Assembly (NCBI GenBank): GCA_000149265.1
Contig: CH002580.1
Span: 452,476 to 516,475 of the forward strand
Length of the DNA: 64,000 nucleotides
Reading direction: 5' to 3'
Source: Ciona savignyi
Taxonomy: Eukaryota; Chordata; Ascidiacea; Phlebobranchia; Cionidae
The notes under the pieces were generated by a model that searched no databases, was not told the origin of the DNA, and saw only the letters and a list, made by a program, of their open reading frames with translations. A program made the position numbers and the translations under genes. Positions 24,001 through 36,061 of the stretch are shown here, piece by piece. The stretch's first letter is position 1. Each line of letters opens with the position of its first letter.

Positions 24001-24632
24001 TCAGGCAATGCTCCATGTAGAGCAATCCAGTTGAAAGACTTGCATTTTCTAAACTGGTCGTTAGCTAGTCGGTTGTGTCATTGAGCTAGGCAATTGGCGG
24101 CCTAAACCTAGACGATTAATGGTTTCTACCAAATTTAAGCAATGTCTCAATCATATATATAGCACACTCAAGCTCCTGGTAACCAGATGATATACACAAG
24201 ATAATTCCAATTGTGATAACCCCCTTGCGTTTTTCCATTCACAGGATAAACATGAATTACCTAACTTTACCCATAGTCCTCTTTTGGTCCAAAAAATTTG
24301 TACTTATGGAATCTCGATCATGGGCACATTATAAATCCTCCTTACACACCTACATAGGGGATCTGACACTGACCATATAAATCATTAATATAGATTTCCC
24401 ACCACTATGATAGAAGTGATACAATGCATCAACCTCCTTTTTTGCAGGATTAATCACAGATCAAGGAGAAATCCTGGCCGCCAAGGACTTCTTCAAAAAC
24501 AAAGGGATAGTGGACATGAAATACGTACAGCAGGCACTTGAGAAATCGGCCATCAACGCGCAATGGTCCAAGTCTCATCTCCCACAAGTCAAAGTCTGGC
24601 TACGAGATAATGAAAAGAATTCCAAACCATGA
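8561..24632 (+). CDS. Membrane-anchored M1 aminopeptidase, LNPEP (IRAP)-like
   Basis: Seventeen coding exons: 8561-8673, 10596-10762, 13236-13326, 13754-14195, 15727-15924, 16834-16984, 17442-17621, 18052-18246, 18534-18697, 19531-19599, 20090-20299, 20739-20974, 21464-21616, 22454-22560, 23058-23230, 23588-23735, 24448-24632. All phases join, giving 993 aa (human LNPEP 1025). It is a type II protein: cytoplasmic tail with acidic dileucine ETEDLL, one membrane helix near residues 62-84, then the M1 ectodomain (begins FPWQRYRLPENI). Visible motifs are [24 protein letters not shown] (388-392), zinc site HELSH (424-428) with the second glutamate in WLNEG, and the SYDKG tyrosine. It should trim N-terminal residues from peptides on the extracellular/endosomal side. 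The membrane anchor and sorting motif favour LNPEP over ERAP. Exon 16's acceptor (ACCAAAG) is the least certain; a gap lies in intron 10. Confidence 0.95.
8976..9014. repeat. (TA)n microsatellite
   Basis: Uninterrupted TA dinucleotide run in intron 1 of the aminopeptidase gene. Confidence 0.95.
10942..11562. mobile_element. Non-autonomous TIR DNA transposon (hAT-like)
   Basis: A 621-bp element in intron 2 bounded by inverted ends CAGGGTTCGAATTA and TAATTCGAACCCTG, with further inverted CGCGAATCG motifs just inside. CAATAC flanks both sides and overlaps the ends, consistent with a target duplication, though a clean 8-bp duplication is not obvious. The interior has no coding capacity. The hAT assignment rests only on the CAGGG ends. 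Confidence 0.75.
11761..12189 (-). other. Unrecognised 142-codon antisense ORF in intron 2
   Basis: An open frame antisense to the aminopeptidase intron. It shows no domain I recognise, no signal peptide and no membrane helix. Its length is above the local background of chance ORFs in this AT-rich sequence but not decisive. It could be a nested exon, a decayed transposon ORF or chance. Confidence 0.2.
16316..16648. mobile_element. Tc1/pogo (Tigger)-like MITE
   Basis: A 333-bp element in intron 5 with inverted ends CAGTGGAACCCCGCTTA and TAAGCGGGGTTCCACTG, flanked by TA on both sides (16314-16315 and 16649-16650), the target duplication of Tc1/mariner/pogo elements. The interior is non-coding and includes a short CA run. 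Confidence 0.9.
19000..19110 (-). repeat. Degenerate SINE fragment (intron 9)
   Basis: Recognisable only from the order of motifs shared with better copies: a CAGTG...GTTGTAG block and GTCAAGCAATGTCTGTTAAGTGC. Heavily diverged. Confidence 0.4.
19692..19791. other. 100-N assembly gap in intron 10
   Basis: Exactly 100 N, a conventional placeholder of unknown true length. It falls between aminopeptidase exons 10 and 11, which still join in phase, so no exon need be missing. Confidence 0.99.
20385..20545 (-). repeat. Degenerate SINE (intron 11)
   Basis: Diverged copy of the window's tRNA-related SINE: blocks corresponding to GTTACTGG...GCAGTGT, a region like TTTAGTAGAACCCA, and ATGGGTTC occur in the expected order. 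Confidence 0.45.
21787..22010 (+). repeat. Degenerate SINE (intron 13), tRNA-like head on +
   Basis: Contains a tRNA-like head with AGGTTCTAAACTAGC in place of the GGTTCGAAACC B box, followed by the CTAGCTTGTCGG-like and GATTGG body blocks in order. Diverged. Confidence 0.5.
23305..23520 (-). repeat. Degenerate SINE (intron 15)
   Basis: Starts with GCACATGGGCAATTGTCAGATTAC, then the GGTTACTGG and GCTTGCCCAAG blocks in the same order as intact copies (tRNA-like head would be on the minus strand). Confidence 0.55.
24025..24262 (+). repeat. SINE copy (intron 16), tRNA-like head on +
   Basis: Contains TAAACTGGTCGTTAGCTAGTCGGTTGTGTC and later ends with the signature 3' block TTTTCCATTCACAGGATAAACATGAA, the complement of the ends of plus-oriented copies. 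Confidence 0.65.
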
Positions 24633-25496
24633 TTTTTTTATGATTTTTACTTTTTTTGTAAGGTTTTTTGAGAGAGTTTTACAATATGGCATTGCAAGAG
24701 ATTAGTTTTATCGCTTTTATCTTTATATTTTTTTGCAGCAGATTACTTGTTTTTTAAAAGAGGTTTGTTTTGTGTTTGCATATCGCATAAATTAACAGTG
24801 ACATTTTTACCAACAATCGTTTTATGGTACAGTTTTATATCACCTTGAGACTATCTGCATTGATTTTTAAGCTTTCCTGGTTAGTTGCTTTCGTGTGGAA
24901 GCTTTTCGAATTATAAACTACCATTGAAAACTACAGATTTCAGTAATATTTATGCAGTTTGTCTAAAGTTTCCACTCATCAGTCAACTCTTATATATAAA
25001 AGGTGTATTAACTTTACTAAAAACCATTTTACTAAACGTGTGATTGCACTAGTTTATAGCCTTGTGTTTTTTTCCTATAAAACATTTGAATTGCGACGTT
25101 TTCCTATTGCAATGTCTGTTTCATTTCAGCATTTTCATTTGTTCTTACAAATCTGTGTAGATTCAATATTTATCACGCACATCCGCCTAAGTGCCATGAA
25201 TTCGCAAAGTCAGCCAAACGTGTCTTGGAAACGAACGTCTCCCGGTTTAGCGTAAAGCACATGTGTATATATATATACGTCATGAAAGTGTTTTTTTATC
25301 CTGTTGTCTGTACCTTTGTAGGGGGTTTTATTTGATTTTCGTTGCGGCTAATGTGCAATTATTGTGGAAGAATACACAAAGAAACTTGGTTTTGGGTTAT
25401 TGTGCTGTGAAGCAGTCTTACTTTAAGAGATTTATATTACAGACTATTCATGTTCTGTATTTTTTAACTAGGAAAACGAAAGGCGGTTATTAGGAT

Positions 25497-25755
25497 ACGA
25501 TATTTACGTTTATTTCCGTAAATATGGAAACCAAGGGATTTAACACATGGGCAATCGTCAGATCACCTCGTGCCCACCGTCGGGTTACTGGAGTTATTGC
25601 AGTGTGTTGTGTATGATAGACACGTTCCTTCAATTTAGTAGAACCCATTAATCCGCTGGGTTCAAGCAATGTCCGTAAGTGACATGCCCAAGGACACAAC
25701 CGACAAGCTAGCGACCAATTTTGAATCCCCAGACTAACCAGTGTAATCATCCCTG
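25497..25755 (-). repeat. SINE copy, fairly intact
   Basis: Reads, on +, ATATTTACGTTTATTTCCGT, then the GGGCAATCGTCAGATCACCTCG block, the CCGTCGGGTTACTGGAG block, GTAGAACCCATTAATCCGC and the AAGGACACAACCGACAAGCTAGCG block; the tRNA-like promoter end is on the minus strand. Confidence 0.75.
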
Positions 25756-26384
25756 CCTACAGAGATAAAATGCAGTTTAATGTTATAATGCATGTGTGGT
25801 CGAAAAATACTAATAACTTATGTTGTTAAAACAGACTACCGATGTTATCTCTTATTTCAACCACAGCATTTATTGACCAAAGTAAAGGAGCAAAACAATC
25901 AATACGTAACTTGCAACTTGTCGATTCTTATTAGCAAGCAAGTAGTCTGTTCTTATTTTAGATTACCAAACTGTGGCCATACGTATCCGGGCTAAACTAA
26001 GACATATGTCACAAATTTATCTTTTAAATAGCGCAGAAACTTCAGCATTTTCCCATCCTAACCATAAGCCTTAACCTTCTATACTTTAATTAAAATAAAT
26101 ATTTTTAAAGAAAAATGTCCCTAGGAAATAACGACCCCGTGCTTCGCGTGCCCACTCAGCTGTAACGACCTTTGGTTTGTTGACGTAGATCAGCTGATCG
26201 CAATAACAAATCTGTAAAATTGTACATTTTGTTTTGTGCCTTGTCTTATGTGTGCAGGTACAAGTGTGTCAATTAGGTTGTATTAGAAATGATAATGAAG
26301 TTTTTAAATTGACGTGCAATAAAGAAAGAACAAAAATTAAACAAAACTATTCATGTTTTATCCAGCTGGACGGGAAAAGGGAGA

Positions 26385-26640
26385 GTTATCAGAAGGGCAA
26401 TCGTCAGATTATCTAACGTAAGGAAACGTTCTCACAGTATCATCGTCATATTATTTTACTCCTACCGTCCGGTTGAGCTGTTGCAGTGTGTTTTATTAAA
26501 TGTGACTTCAGTTTTAGCAAAAGTAGAAGACATTAATTGAGTGGATTACCGACTTTAGGTAAATTGAATTGAATTCAGGTGATGTCCGCTAAGTGGCTAA
26601 ATTGACCACAGTCCACAACCATCAAGAATTTTTAATTTAG
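26385..26640 (-). repeat. Degenerate SINE upstream of FBXL4
   Basis: Shares GGGCAATCGTCAGATTA, CCGTCCGGTTGAGCTGTTGCAGTGTG and GATGTCCGCTAAGTG blocks with intact copies in the same order. Confidence 0.6.
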
Positions 26641-27014
26641 AATATCAGGGAGGCTGATATAATTCTATTTATTTATTAGCTGTTGCCAGATCATTGTACT
26701 TATAGTTACTTTTGCCATTTAAGCTGCATTTGTGCAATAAAGGGACTATAGGTGGAATTTTAAGGTATACCTAAAATGTAATATATAATCAGTTTAACAC
26801 TATGTAATGTAACCATTCTTGTAGTAGTTAGAGGCCTACCAACCACGTTTTCAATGTTTTGTTTGACAAAATAGTTATTTTCATGACACACAAATTTTAT
26901 GTACTAGCATATATTATAACAGACTTGTTTTAAATACAGTTTCACGCCTAGTTTAGTTTTTCTTAGATGCGTTTTTAGGTAACAATGAAATACAGTCATA
27001 AAATTTGAAGCATA

Positions 27015-30000
27015 ATGAAGCAGAACGGCCCCAAATACATCAAGCAATATGCCGTTGGTATCATCGACTACAGCTCGCAGTATGGAGGTGAAAACCGACG
27101 TAGTTTCTCATATTCAGTCAGCAACATAATGGGAGAACCTCAGATATTTCCGAAATACGGGGATTTTACACAGGCGGCAGTCATGAGGACTTATGGGCCG
27201 TGGTGGGAAAAGTGTGAATCACCAAAGTACAAAAAAGACAACAGACCAAGGTATGTAACAAGTTGCTCTCCTTGGACAAGGCACTTAGTTGACGTTGCAT
27301 AAACCAATTTCATTTTTAAGCAATGTCTCCTGCATATTTAACACATTGCATTAACTGCGGTAGCCGAAGTGTGGTTACTGGTATGTTGACAAATACATGG
27401 TTGTAAACCACAACTTGGTTTTTCATCCAAAGAAATAAGCAAGCAAAGTATTTACACTTAATTTTTGTGTATTTATACGATTCACATACTTTACATTGTC
27501 ACAATATATATACTTTCAGATTATTTCCGTTTGCAAGTCAAGATTACATCGATGTTGTGTTCGATCAAGCTGTATACCCATGGTCTATAGCCATTTACGA
27601 GACCTACAACCCAGGATCCCTAGTCAGAATATTAGCACTGTGTCAGCATTTTCCGAACCAAACAGCAAAAAGGTAAGCATAAAATAATAAAGAATATTCT
27701 GAAAAAACGGGACGTTAAAATCTATTTGAAAACATCTGTTGACATTCTATATTCATAAAATTACATACTAAAATAAATGTCCATATTTTAATTAATATTG
27801 CTCCACTTGTTATAATGACTGCAGTTTCATGACTGGTTATTTACTCCTTTTTGACCAATAAATATCGTTTTTTTTTATAAATCTAATATTCTCTATTACT
27901 GTTCCATGTATTTGAGTTAGACAGGTATAGAAAAAAAAACAAAGTGTATTTACAATTTTAACCATGGATACCATGCACAGTTTACTGTTGCAGGTTATAG
28001 TTCCAACCATGATTGTGGAGAAATATTTACATGGCAATACTGTCAATACACATCACACAGAGTTTATTTTATAAATCATCTTTGTTAAACAACGTTAAAC
28101 AAAATACTTATGTGCAGTAGGCTAACAAATTATTTTGACCTGTAATTATATCTGTCATTATGTACTGTAATTGGAGCTTAACAATGTGATAAACATGACT
28201 GTTGTATTTAGTTTTCACAAAATATGTTTCAATATGTCACTCAGTGAGTCACTTTGCATTTCCTGTGTTCATCATAATGCAGTTTATGCTTTGCATGATG
28301 TAAATCTACCTTCAGCCATTAAGCTCACTTAATATGTCTGGTCGATTAGCTCAATGAAATAAGAAAGTGGGCGGTCTGCAAGCCACCGCAAGTTGTTCCA
28401 TTGAAATTAACCACGGGCTGGGTGATTGTATCTTAGGCATGTCACTTTGCATACATCACCCAAACCCAGTGAATTAATATGTTGTAAAGGGTAATAAAAC
28501 TAAAGGAAAATTTTAATTAAATACAATACACTGCAATAGTTGTGTTAACCTGGTGATGACCAAATGCGCAGGGTTGTCTAAACATTGCCCGTGATAAACC
28601 CATCTCCATTTTCATAGAGATATAAACTTAATTATATTATTCTATCGTAATAAACCAAGAAATACTTTAATAAAATGATTTTGTACGAGCAGCCATTACA
28701 TAAATCTCAATGTGACATTACATTCCTTTTAGGGACGTGGTATGAAAGGTGACAGTCACACCAGTGATGTCATAAAGTGATTAATGACTTCCATTTCACT
28801 TGGTTTGAAAGTGATTTATTAAAACAATATGCATTGGTCACTTAGTAATTCATATGTTTTAACATTCAAAATAAAAATACTTTTATAACTTAAGATAAAA
28901 GTGAATGAATTTAAATTTGATAGTGGCAGTAACTAAACTGTATTTTCAAAACAATTTTAGATATATCTTCTTTGTTTAATACAGAAAAAAAAATTACCAC
29001 AAAGGCATTATCAAAACATTATAAAACAGAAAAAAATTAAAGAAAAAAACATTAATATCCTGCCAGTAAACCAGAGTGTTATAACTATACATTTTCTGTG
29101 TGATAGTGTCAGAAAAATTCCATTTGTGTCATGTATAATAGCAATGTTGAATATAAACTTAAACCTGGTAGTGTCATTTAAATATAGTAGAAATTGTAGG
29201 TGAAAGGATGTTAAAAACAATTAAAATACAAAAGTTTGTATTTAGAATAAATAAGTTGAGTTACAGTCATAAAATGAAAGGTGAAAGGAAAGCAAACTGC
29301 ACACTTTACTAATTTAAACTAAAAATGACAATTTGCCCATTTTATCATTCTGAGACATTTTTTTCAAATTACCAAAAGATAGTTTAAGCTAAACTACCCT
29401 GTTTTCGTAGCGATAGAAACAACAATGTTGCAACCGACCCTGATATCTTGGGGAAAGCCATTCCCCTTCCGCTGATCGATGGGTTCACCCACTGGGAGGT
29501 TCTCTGGGACAACCCCCACCCTCAACACAACCTCCCCACCGCGGCACGGATGTTCGCACCCATTCTCCGAGAGATCAAGCACAGGAGCAGGATCATCCGA
29601 CTCGAGTTCTGTCACTCTCACCTCGAATATTATGCCGAGCTAGATGCAGTGGAACTAACAGGTTTAACTATTTTTTGTGCATTTTGTGCTGGTTTTATAG
29701 AGTATGAACTAAATATTTGTATTTTATCTCTGTGAAAAGGGATCTTAAAAATTTTTTTTTACCTCTATCTACTTATTTAGTTACACATATTGTGCACTGG
29801 ATTAAGGCAACATCAAATTAAATTTAAGATGTATATGATTTCATTGATTTTATTTTTTTTTAAATTTAACTACTTAAAAATCATAGTTCCATCTCATCCA
29901 GGCACCCTGGAGTACAGTGGCTCATCTCCTGTTGATCCCCCTAGTGGCTCGATGAGTGCGATGAAGCTCGACAAACCATCAACATCCATCATCACTCCAT

Positions 30001-33000
30001 CATCTAGTTCGGAGGACCTTGCATTCTCTGAATCTAAGATCGATTATTCATTATCATCTGCAGTTGATCCTGAAGACTTTTCATGTCTCAGTATGTTTTT
30101 CTTGTATCTTGTATCTTCTAGTATAGGATTTAAGATGCTCATATTTTATACTGGTTGATAGGAAACCAAAGGGGGTTCTTTTAAATAGAAATCATCAAAT
30201 TACTTTACAAAGTAAGGAAGGATTCTTACATGGGTAACCATCAGAGGATGCAACTGGCTAACGAGCCACCCAGTTTCGCACTTTGGTTAAAAGACACTTC
30301 GGCTATCCCAACGAGTTATTGGGCCAGACCTTGAAATGTTACAATGTAACTTGATAATGACATTGGTTAGAAGTCGAGTAACACTTGTTAAAAGTGACAC
30401 TGGTTAAAAGTAAAAAAATAGTGTAGTATAGAAAAAAGTAACTGGTCCTTTGCAAATTTCTCCTAAAGTCATCAGTATCATATTTAAATAGAAAATATGT
30501 TTTTATTCCACGATACTGCCAATGCTTAGTGGAAAAAAACTTATAAAAAAGGGTTAGCATCAATTTGATATTCTTTAATGTGTTAACAGTAATTAGTAAG
30601 ATTTTGTTTTTAAATCTTCATGCAAGAAATATAAAATAATTTAAACTTATTTATAAAATAATAGTAGATTGGTATTCTAGTGGGTGGGGAATGGACAATA
30701 TTGATCTGTGTTATATACGATAGGGAAATTGCTGTTGCATTTTATACTAAAGCACCAAAAGAAATTACCACAATCTGCATAATGGCCTGCCCAATGGCAC
30801 TCAGCAGCATTAAGTAGCTGGTTGTGTCTCTTACAGGATCCTTCCAGTCTGACCACTTTATCACTATGACTTATAAATAACATAATTTTTCATAGATTCT
30901 GATCCAACTGATGAAGATAACCCTGAACATGCACCGTATCCGGGTGGAGCATTTAGCCAACTTCCAGCTGAACTCCTCAGCAAAATCTTTAGTTACCTTT
31001 CCTTTCCGGACTTCTGCCGCGCCGCCCAAGTTTGTACTTTGTTTCGGAGCCACAGCTACGACCCTGCTCAGTTTAACTGCCTTAATCTTCACACTTATTG
31101 GCACATGGTGAATGAGAACACACTGGCAGGCATTGTGGATAGGTGTAAACATGGGTGCACAATCCAAACGCTTAATATGCGATGGGTGGGTGGAGGCGAC
31201 ATTATGTCCTCTGATCAATTGCATGACTTTTTCCGTGTTTGTGACCTTTTAACTTTGACCTTTCTCGATGTTGGGTCATCACCGTGCATCACTGACAAAG
31301 TTTTGAAGGCGATGACAGACGTGTTGCCGCACTTAAATCACTTGAACATCGAATCCTGTGATAAACCAACATCAGAAGGTTTAAGAGTTCTTCACAAATT
31401 TAGTAACCTGGAAACACTGAATCTATACAGAACAAAGGTTAGTATAGGAGGTAATAAAAGACAGTAAAAGATATTCCAATAAATCACCAAATGACAATAA
31501 ACAAGTTTTACAGAAAGCACTATTACACCTGTAAAATTGTAAACATTTTTTACCTGTTCTCAATAAAAGTATTTAAGTATAATATTGTTCTTAATAAAAG
31601 TATAGGCTTAATAATATTAAATAAATATGCATTTTTAAGATATTTTAGCTATGTATATGTTGTGTTTTATAGTGCAATCAGAAGATTAATTAAAAGATCC
31701 ACAAAAAATGTATTTTAAATTCCAAAACTAACTCTATTTCTAAGGTTGATGATGCGGGAATAATCTGTGTTCTTCGGTCAAATACTCAACTTGAGAGTTT
31801 AAACCTGGGAAGTTGTCAGCACATCTTGGATTATGACAAGTCAGTATTAGGTTTATTAACTGGATAGGATATTCATGTTTTATCCCGGTGAATGGGAAAA
31901 TGCAAAGGGCGTTTTTCACACAGGCAATCGTCAGATTACCTCGTGCCCACCATTCAGTTACGGGAGTTATCGTAGTGTGTTGGACATAATTTAGACGCTC
32001 CATTAGTTTTTGTAAAACCGATTTATCTACTGGATTCTGGCAATATCTTTTGCGCAATGACAATTTAAACCTTTTGGCTGATGTAAGCACTAAATATTCA
32101 TGCCAGAAGTGTAAGTTATCAAGTTGGGTTAAAATTTTGAAAACCAGTGTTCACCCAAGTCACCAGTGGTTCACCCAAGCTGAACTGTAAACCACCGGTA
32201 ATTTTTCACCATTTACAGAGTGTTCATGGAAATGGCTGCACACTGCCAGCAGATTCGCATCATAGATGTATGGAGAGCTCGCAGTTTGACCAGCCAAGGG
32301 TTAAACGAGCTCACAACTCACTGTAAACACCTAGAAGAACTTGACTTTGGATGGTAGGTTCGATTCGTTGGTTTATGATCATTTTCGTAATTTTAGTTGT
32401 TAAAACATTGTGCATTGCCAGGTGTGGGACATTGCAGAGTTCTACTGGCTGTTTCACCCACTTGGCCAAATCGTGTCGCAATCTGCGCAAACTATTCCTC
32501 ACAGCAAATCGCACTGTTTCTGACGCAGAAATCCGAACTCTCGCCGAACATTGCCCAAAATTAAGGTGGGAAGCTTTTAATACAAAGTGATTGTCATATG
32601 CGTAAACTTGTTGGTCTGTCAGGGATGCATTGAATTATCTGGGTCAAATATGCGTGTTGGTGATTTTATATTGTTTAATCTATTTTAAAACATTGATAAT
32701 ATTACGTAAAACTTTAAATTTGACTAGTTCGATTTCAGTCTATTTATTCTTCTTCGTTACATAAAAGAAGAATGGCATAATTAATTAAAATATACTATTT
32801 TGCGCAGAAACCATTCTATATGTAGGATAGTATAGAATAGGATATTTATTTTTATCCCCGTGAATGGAAAAACCAAGGGGGTTAACACACGAGCAATCGT
32901 CAGATCACCTCGCGCCCATCGTCGGGTTACCGGAGCTATTGCAGTGTGTTGTATATGATAGACACGTTCCTTCAATTTGGTAGAACCCATTGCGCTGGTT

Positions 33001-33674
33001 TCAGGCAATGTCCGTTAAGTGCCTTGCCCAAGGACACAACCGACTAGCTAGCCACCGGTTTCGCATCTGTAACCTTTGCATTGAAAGGCGACGCACTTTA
33101 CCGCCAGACTAACCGGCCGGACAAATGTAATGAATTTAAACACAATTTCAAGTCTTATGCGGTAATAATGTGTGTTGATACCATATGTATACAAGCTGAT
33201 AATACATTTGGTCATATTTATCGCAGTTCATGTGGTATCAGGAAATGCATAGTATAACTAGAGTATAAATGTTTTAAAATACAACTGAAACGAGTTTGAT
33301 TGACATATTCCTTGTGTTTATTTAGATAAGGAAAAACGCAGTCTGTTTTGAAAGTGATAATATTCTCGTCATATTTGAGTAATTGTTATCATTATGAGTT
33401 CACTGTGGCTCATTTATCAAAAGTTGTTTGTCGTGACAGCGATTAACGGGCCCAATCTTGCATTCTCGTTTCATCCAGTTTATATCGTTTCAGGCAACTC
33501 GACATACTCGGCACTCGGCAAGTGTCAGTTGCCGCGATTGAGTTACTCCTCCTCCGTTGCCCTGATATGCAATTCCTCGATTTGTCATTTTGCTTTTCCT
33601 TCACTGTCGAAGTAGTCAATGGCCTGCGAACGCTTTACCCTCACGTTTCGATCAAACGCAGCTTTCAAGAATGA
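27015..33674 (+). CDS. FBXL4, mitochondrial F-box/LRR protein
   Basis: Nine coding exons: 27015-27250, 27520-27672, 29411-29661, 29902-30090, 30896-31437, 31745-31839, 32219-32353, 32422-32565, 33494-33674. All junctions keep frame, giving 641 aa (human 621). Order: N-terminal discoidin-like domain (about residues 10-210; [40 protein letters not shown]), a serine-rich linker (about 214-290), an F-box ([18 protein letters not shown], near 290-340) and leucine-rich repeats to the end ([40 protein letters not shown]), finishing IKRSFQE. In mammals FBXL4 is mitochondrial and restrains BNIP3/NIX-dependent mitophagy through an SCF ligase. The start at 27015 has an in-frame stop just upstream (27006-27008), so this model lacks the long N-terminal leader of the human protein; an unseen upstream exon remains possible. 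Confidence 0.96.
28337..28630 (+). repeat. Degenerate SINE (FBXL4 intron 2), tRNA-like head on +
   Basis: Begins with an A-box-like GGTCGATTAGCTCAATG, followed by TTAGGCATGTCACTTTGCA, CCCAAACCCAGTGAATTAAT and ATTGCCCGTGATAAACCC blocks in the SINE order. Confidence 0.5.
31863..32090 (-). repeat. SINE copy (FBXL4 intron 6)
   Basis: On + it starts GGATAGGATATTCATGTTTT, then the GAATGGGAAAA, GGCAATCGTCAGATTACCTCG, GCAATATC blocks; truncated before the tRNA-like end. Confidence 0.75.
32833..33120 (-). repeat. Full-length tRNA-related SINE (FBXL4 intron 8)
   Basis: The best copy in the window. On + it reads from AGAATAGGATATTTATTTTT through CCCCGTGAATGGAAAAACC, the GAGCAATCGTCAGATCACC block, TAGAACCCATTG, GTGCCTTGCCCAAGGACACA, to a tRNA-like end with a B-box complement (CCGGTTTCGCATC) and GGCGACGCACTTTACCGCCAG. 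RNA polymerase III transcription would start on the minus strand near 33120. Confidence 0.85.
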
Positions 33675-34330
33675 CTTTTTTACCTAACTTAGCGAAAAAT
33701 GCCACATTAAATGTGTAGCTGGTTTGGAAAAGCTTAGAGGGGTTGAAGTGTTATAAAGATTGCCTGGTTATATGTCAATTGTTGACCTCTTTTACGTATA
33801 AACCACTACCTTATATGTGATTATTTATTTGTAGCCTTATAAAGAAATTAGAATGTTTTGGTGTGCGTTGGTTTGTTCGTCATTTTATGGTGATTTTTGT
33901 TTTAGGCAGATTTTTCTTTGCTGTGTATTTTGCACAAACCAGTTTCAGTATTCTAAGAAAAATCCTTTTTAGTTTTACAATAAATCGCTACCTCTGATCC
34001 TGTGTATTGTTTCAACCTCATAATCCAGCATAAGCTCGAGGTGACCTGACGTCTATTGTACGTGCTGTAAAGACCATCGGGGAAAAAACTGAGTGATTAG
34101 TCATAAAACACATCAACCGTGTTAAACCGATACAGTCACGTATTAGTAATCAGGGTGTAACTGGGGATAACACTAAAAGGAGCAAAAGCGAAAAGAATGA
34201 AAATTTCACACTAAAGTTACAAAAACTAATTTAAACCCTCCCCGAACACTTATCTCACCCTGATAATTAACCTTAACACTCCAACCCCTTGTTTAAAACT
34301 AACTCCAATGCCATGATCTTCATTTCAGTG
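33675..34330 (+). other. FBXL4 3' UTR and intergenic sequence
   Basis: Contains an AATAAA polyadenylation signal at 33979-33984, about 305 bases after the FBXL4 stop. From about 34020 to 34330 I see no gene or repeat; this is the left flank of the LTR element and ends in its TGCAG target duplication. Confidence 0.7.
33979..33984 (+). terminator. Probable FBXL4 polyadenylation signal
   Basis: Canonical AATAAA about 305 bases after the stop codon, followed by a GT/T-rich stretch (TGTGTATTGTTTC at 34001-34013). Confidence 0.6.
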
Positions 34331-34335
34331 TGCAG
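34331..34335. repeat. Target-site duplication TGCAG, left half
   Basis: TGCAG abuts the outer end of the left LTR. Its partner is not at the other end of this element (TTAAC is there) but, as the complement CTGCA, at 38742-38746 beside the right element. See the finding on the inverted interval. Confidence 0.8.
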
Positions 34336-35057
34336 TGCAACGTTTGACGTTTTTGCAGTAGGTTAACTGCAACGTTCAAGGTTAGTCGAGGGTAGATTTG
34401 CCCTCTGTGTGGCTCGAATATATATGCTGACTCCGATATCCGACTTCCAAAGATCGAGTCCACGCTTATTGAACGTTGGTTAGTTTATTGTCAAACGTTG
34501 CTAATATAACACACGAATAAATCAATGCACTTTACTCGGGAATCGATTCGCGGGACCGACTGGCGTCGGAATAACTGCGCGATGCGTTTAATAGACAGTT
34601 CGTTTTCCTTTGCGGCTTGTCAACTCGTTCTTTGTTTATTCCGGCAGAAGCGACTTTTGTCTTGTTCCTTCTGTCAACTATGCCACAAAGTCTCAATAAC
34701 CTAGCGCTTAACGCGCCAGGTGGCAGTCACCTCGGTCTCAGCCTCGTTTCCTCTCCCTCTGTCAGTCCGTCCCCTTCTGACGTTCAAACATCCGTATTTA
34801 TCTGGTGCTCCAATCCCTAAGAGAAAACTGCATGATGCCCGTTTTTGNNNNNNNNNNNNNNNNNNNNNNNNNNNNNNNNNNNNNNNNNNNNNNNNNNNNN
34901 NNNNNNNNNNNNNNNNNNNNNNNNNNNNNNNNNNNNNNNNNNNNNNNGCACGCGATCAATTACCCCAATAACTGGCGCCATAATGCAGTTTTAAGTGGAT
35001 GACGTCCATCTTTATGCGGATGTTTGAATTGAAGTGAAAACAAGGCGAACCGCTGCC
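34336..35057 (-). repeat. 3' LTR of the left element (gap inside)
   Basis: The part before the gap matches the 36062-36917 LTR base for base as far as I read; the part after it differs at a few positions. It carries a 100-N gap at 34848-34947, so its true length is unknown. Confidence 0.85.
34848..34947. other. 100-N assembly gap inside an LTR
   Basis: Placeholder gap within the leftmost LTR of a four-LTR inverted cluster; a sign that this region was hard to assemble. Confidence 0.99.
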
Positions 35058-36041
35058 TTCCACCGTTAAAAGGAAAAATCAAAATTAAGTCCATTCTTCC
35101 ACATAATGTATGTGTTTCATATTAAAAGTTTGTTAGTAAAGAAGATACAAAACATTTTTAATTAGACGAGTGTGTTAATAATGAGAATATATGTGTCAAA
35201 GGTTGATTCTGGCTTAATGCAATTGTTAAAAATCCCGATGCAGCGACACATTTTGCTCAAAAGGCCATTATAGGCTGTTATTTTCATATTTTTGCTTGAT
35301 ACATATAAGCCGTTTGGCTGTTTTCGCATATAGCAGCGATTTGCTTAAGTAACTTGGGCGGTAATATTAAGCAATAAAGAGACATAATAGATTTGCGATT
35401 CCGCAGTAATCTCTTCGGGTCGATTTTCCCGGAAAATAGACATGTGTAAATCAAGCAATATAACATAACATATCAAGTCGATAGCAAAAATAACAGAATT
35501 ATTGAGTTCTCATAAACTCTAGCAAATATATATGTGCCTTCTCGGGATTTAAATCAAATGCAATATTATATAGCCCACACTCAAACCTTTTCCACCGTGA
35601 TATAGAAATGTGATGTGTGATGGTGTCGATTTCTACATCAGTCTTCGCTCAGTTTCATAACTTCTGAAAAACTGAGAGCATTGCTGATTCAAAGTCTTTA
35701 AACTCGAACATTTGTTTGCTTTTATACGGCAAACAGAGCCTTCCAGTTTGGTGTCGAGTGACCAACTGGTTAAAACAACATGACTGAACGACGATTTGCG
35801 GCTTTTTGCCTGCTTGATATCGTCGCTGAATTTTCCCTCATCATGCTCGAAGGAAATGTTGAATAAACATAAGCGGTGAGCTTCATTCAAAAGCAATTCT
35901 TCTAGCTCACTTGATTACTGCAGAAAGTTAAACAGACTTCTGCTTTGATCAGACTTCTGTTTTCTCGTGAACAGTAGGATCTGCTCGGTTGAAATCTTCG
36001 TATCCACTCTTCAGACTTCGGTAGGTTGCGTTTAAGTTCAA

Positions 36042-36060
36042 AATCACGTCGGGGTCACCA
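36042..36060 (-). promoter_or_regulatory. tRNA primer-binding site, left element
   Basis: Minus-strand TGGTGACCCCGACGTGATT, one base from the LTR end, as usual for Ty3/gypsy-type priming of minus-strand DNA synthesis. The tRNA species was not determined. Confidence 0.75.
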
Positions 36061-36061
36061 C

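Larger units (their letters stand above)
24633..27014 (+). other. Aminopeptidase 3' flank and spacer before FBXL4
   Basis: AT-rich. It holds the aminopeptidase 3' UTR (end not determined) and two SINE copies annotated separately. Short ORFs near 24959-25255 and elsewhere show no recognisable domain. I see no additional gene. Confidence 0.5.

Noticed and set aside
34720..35002. Frames running through the N gap
   Set aside because: Translation across unknown bases is meaningless.
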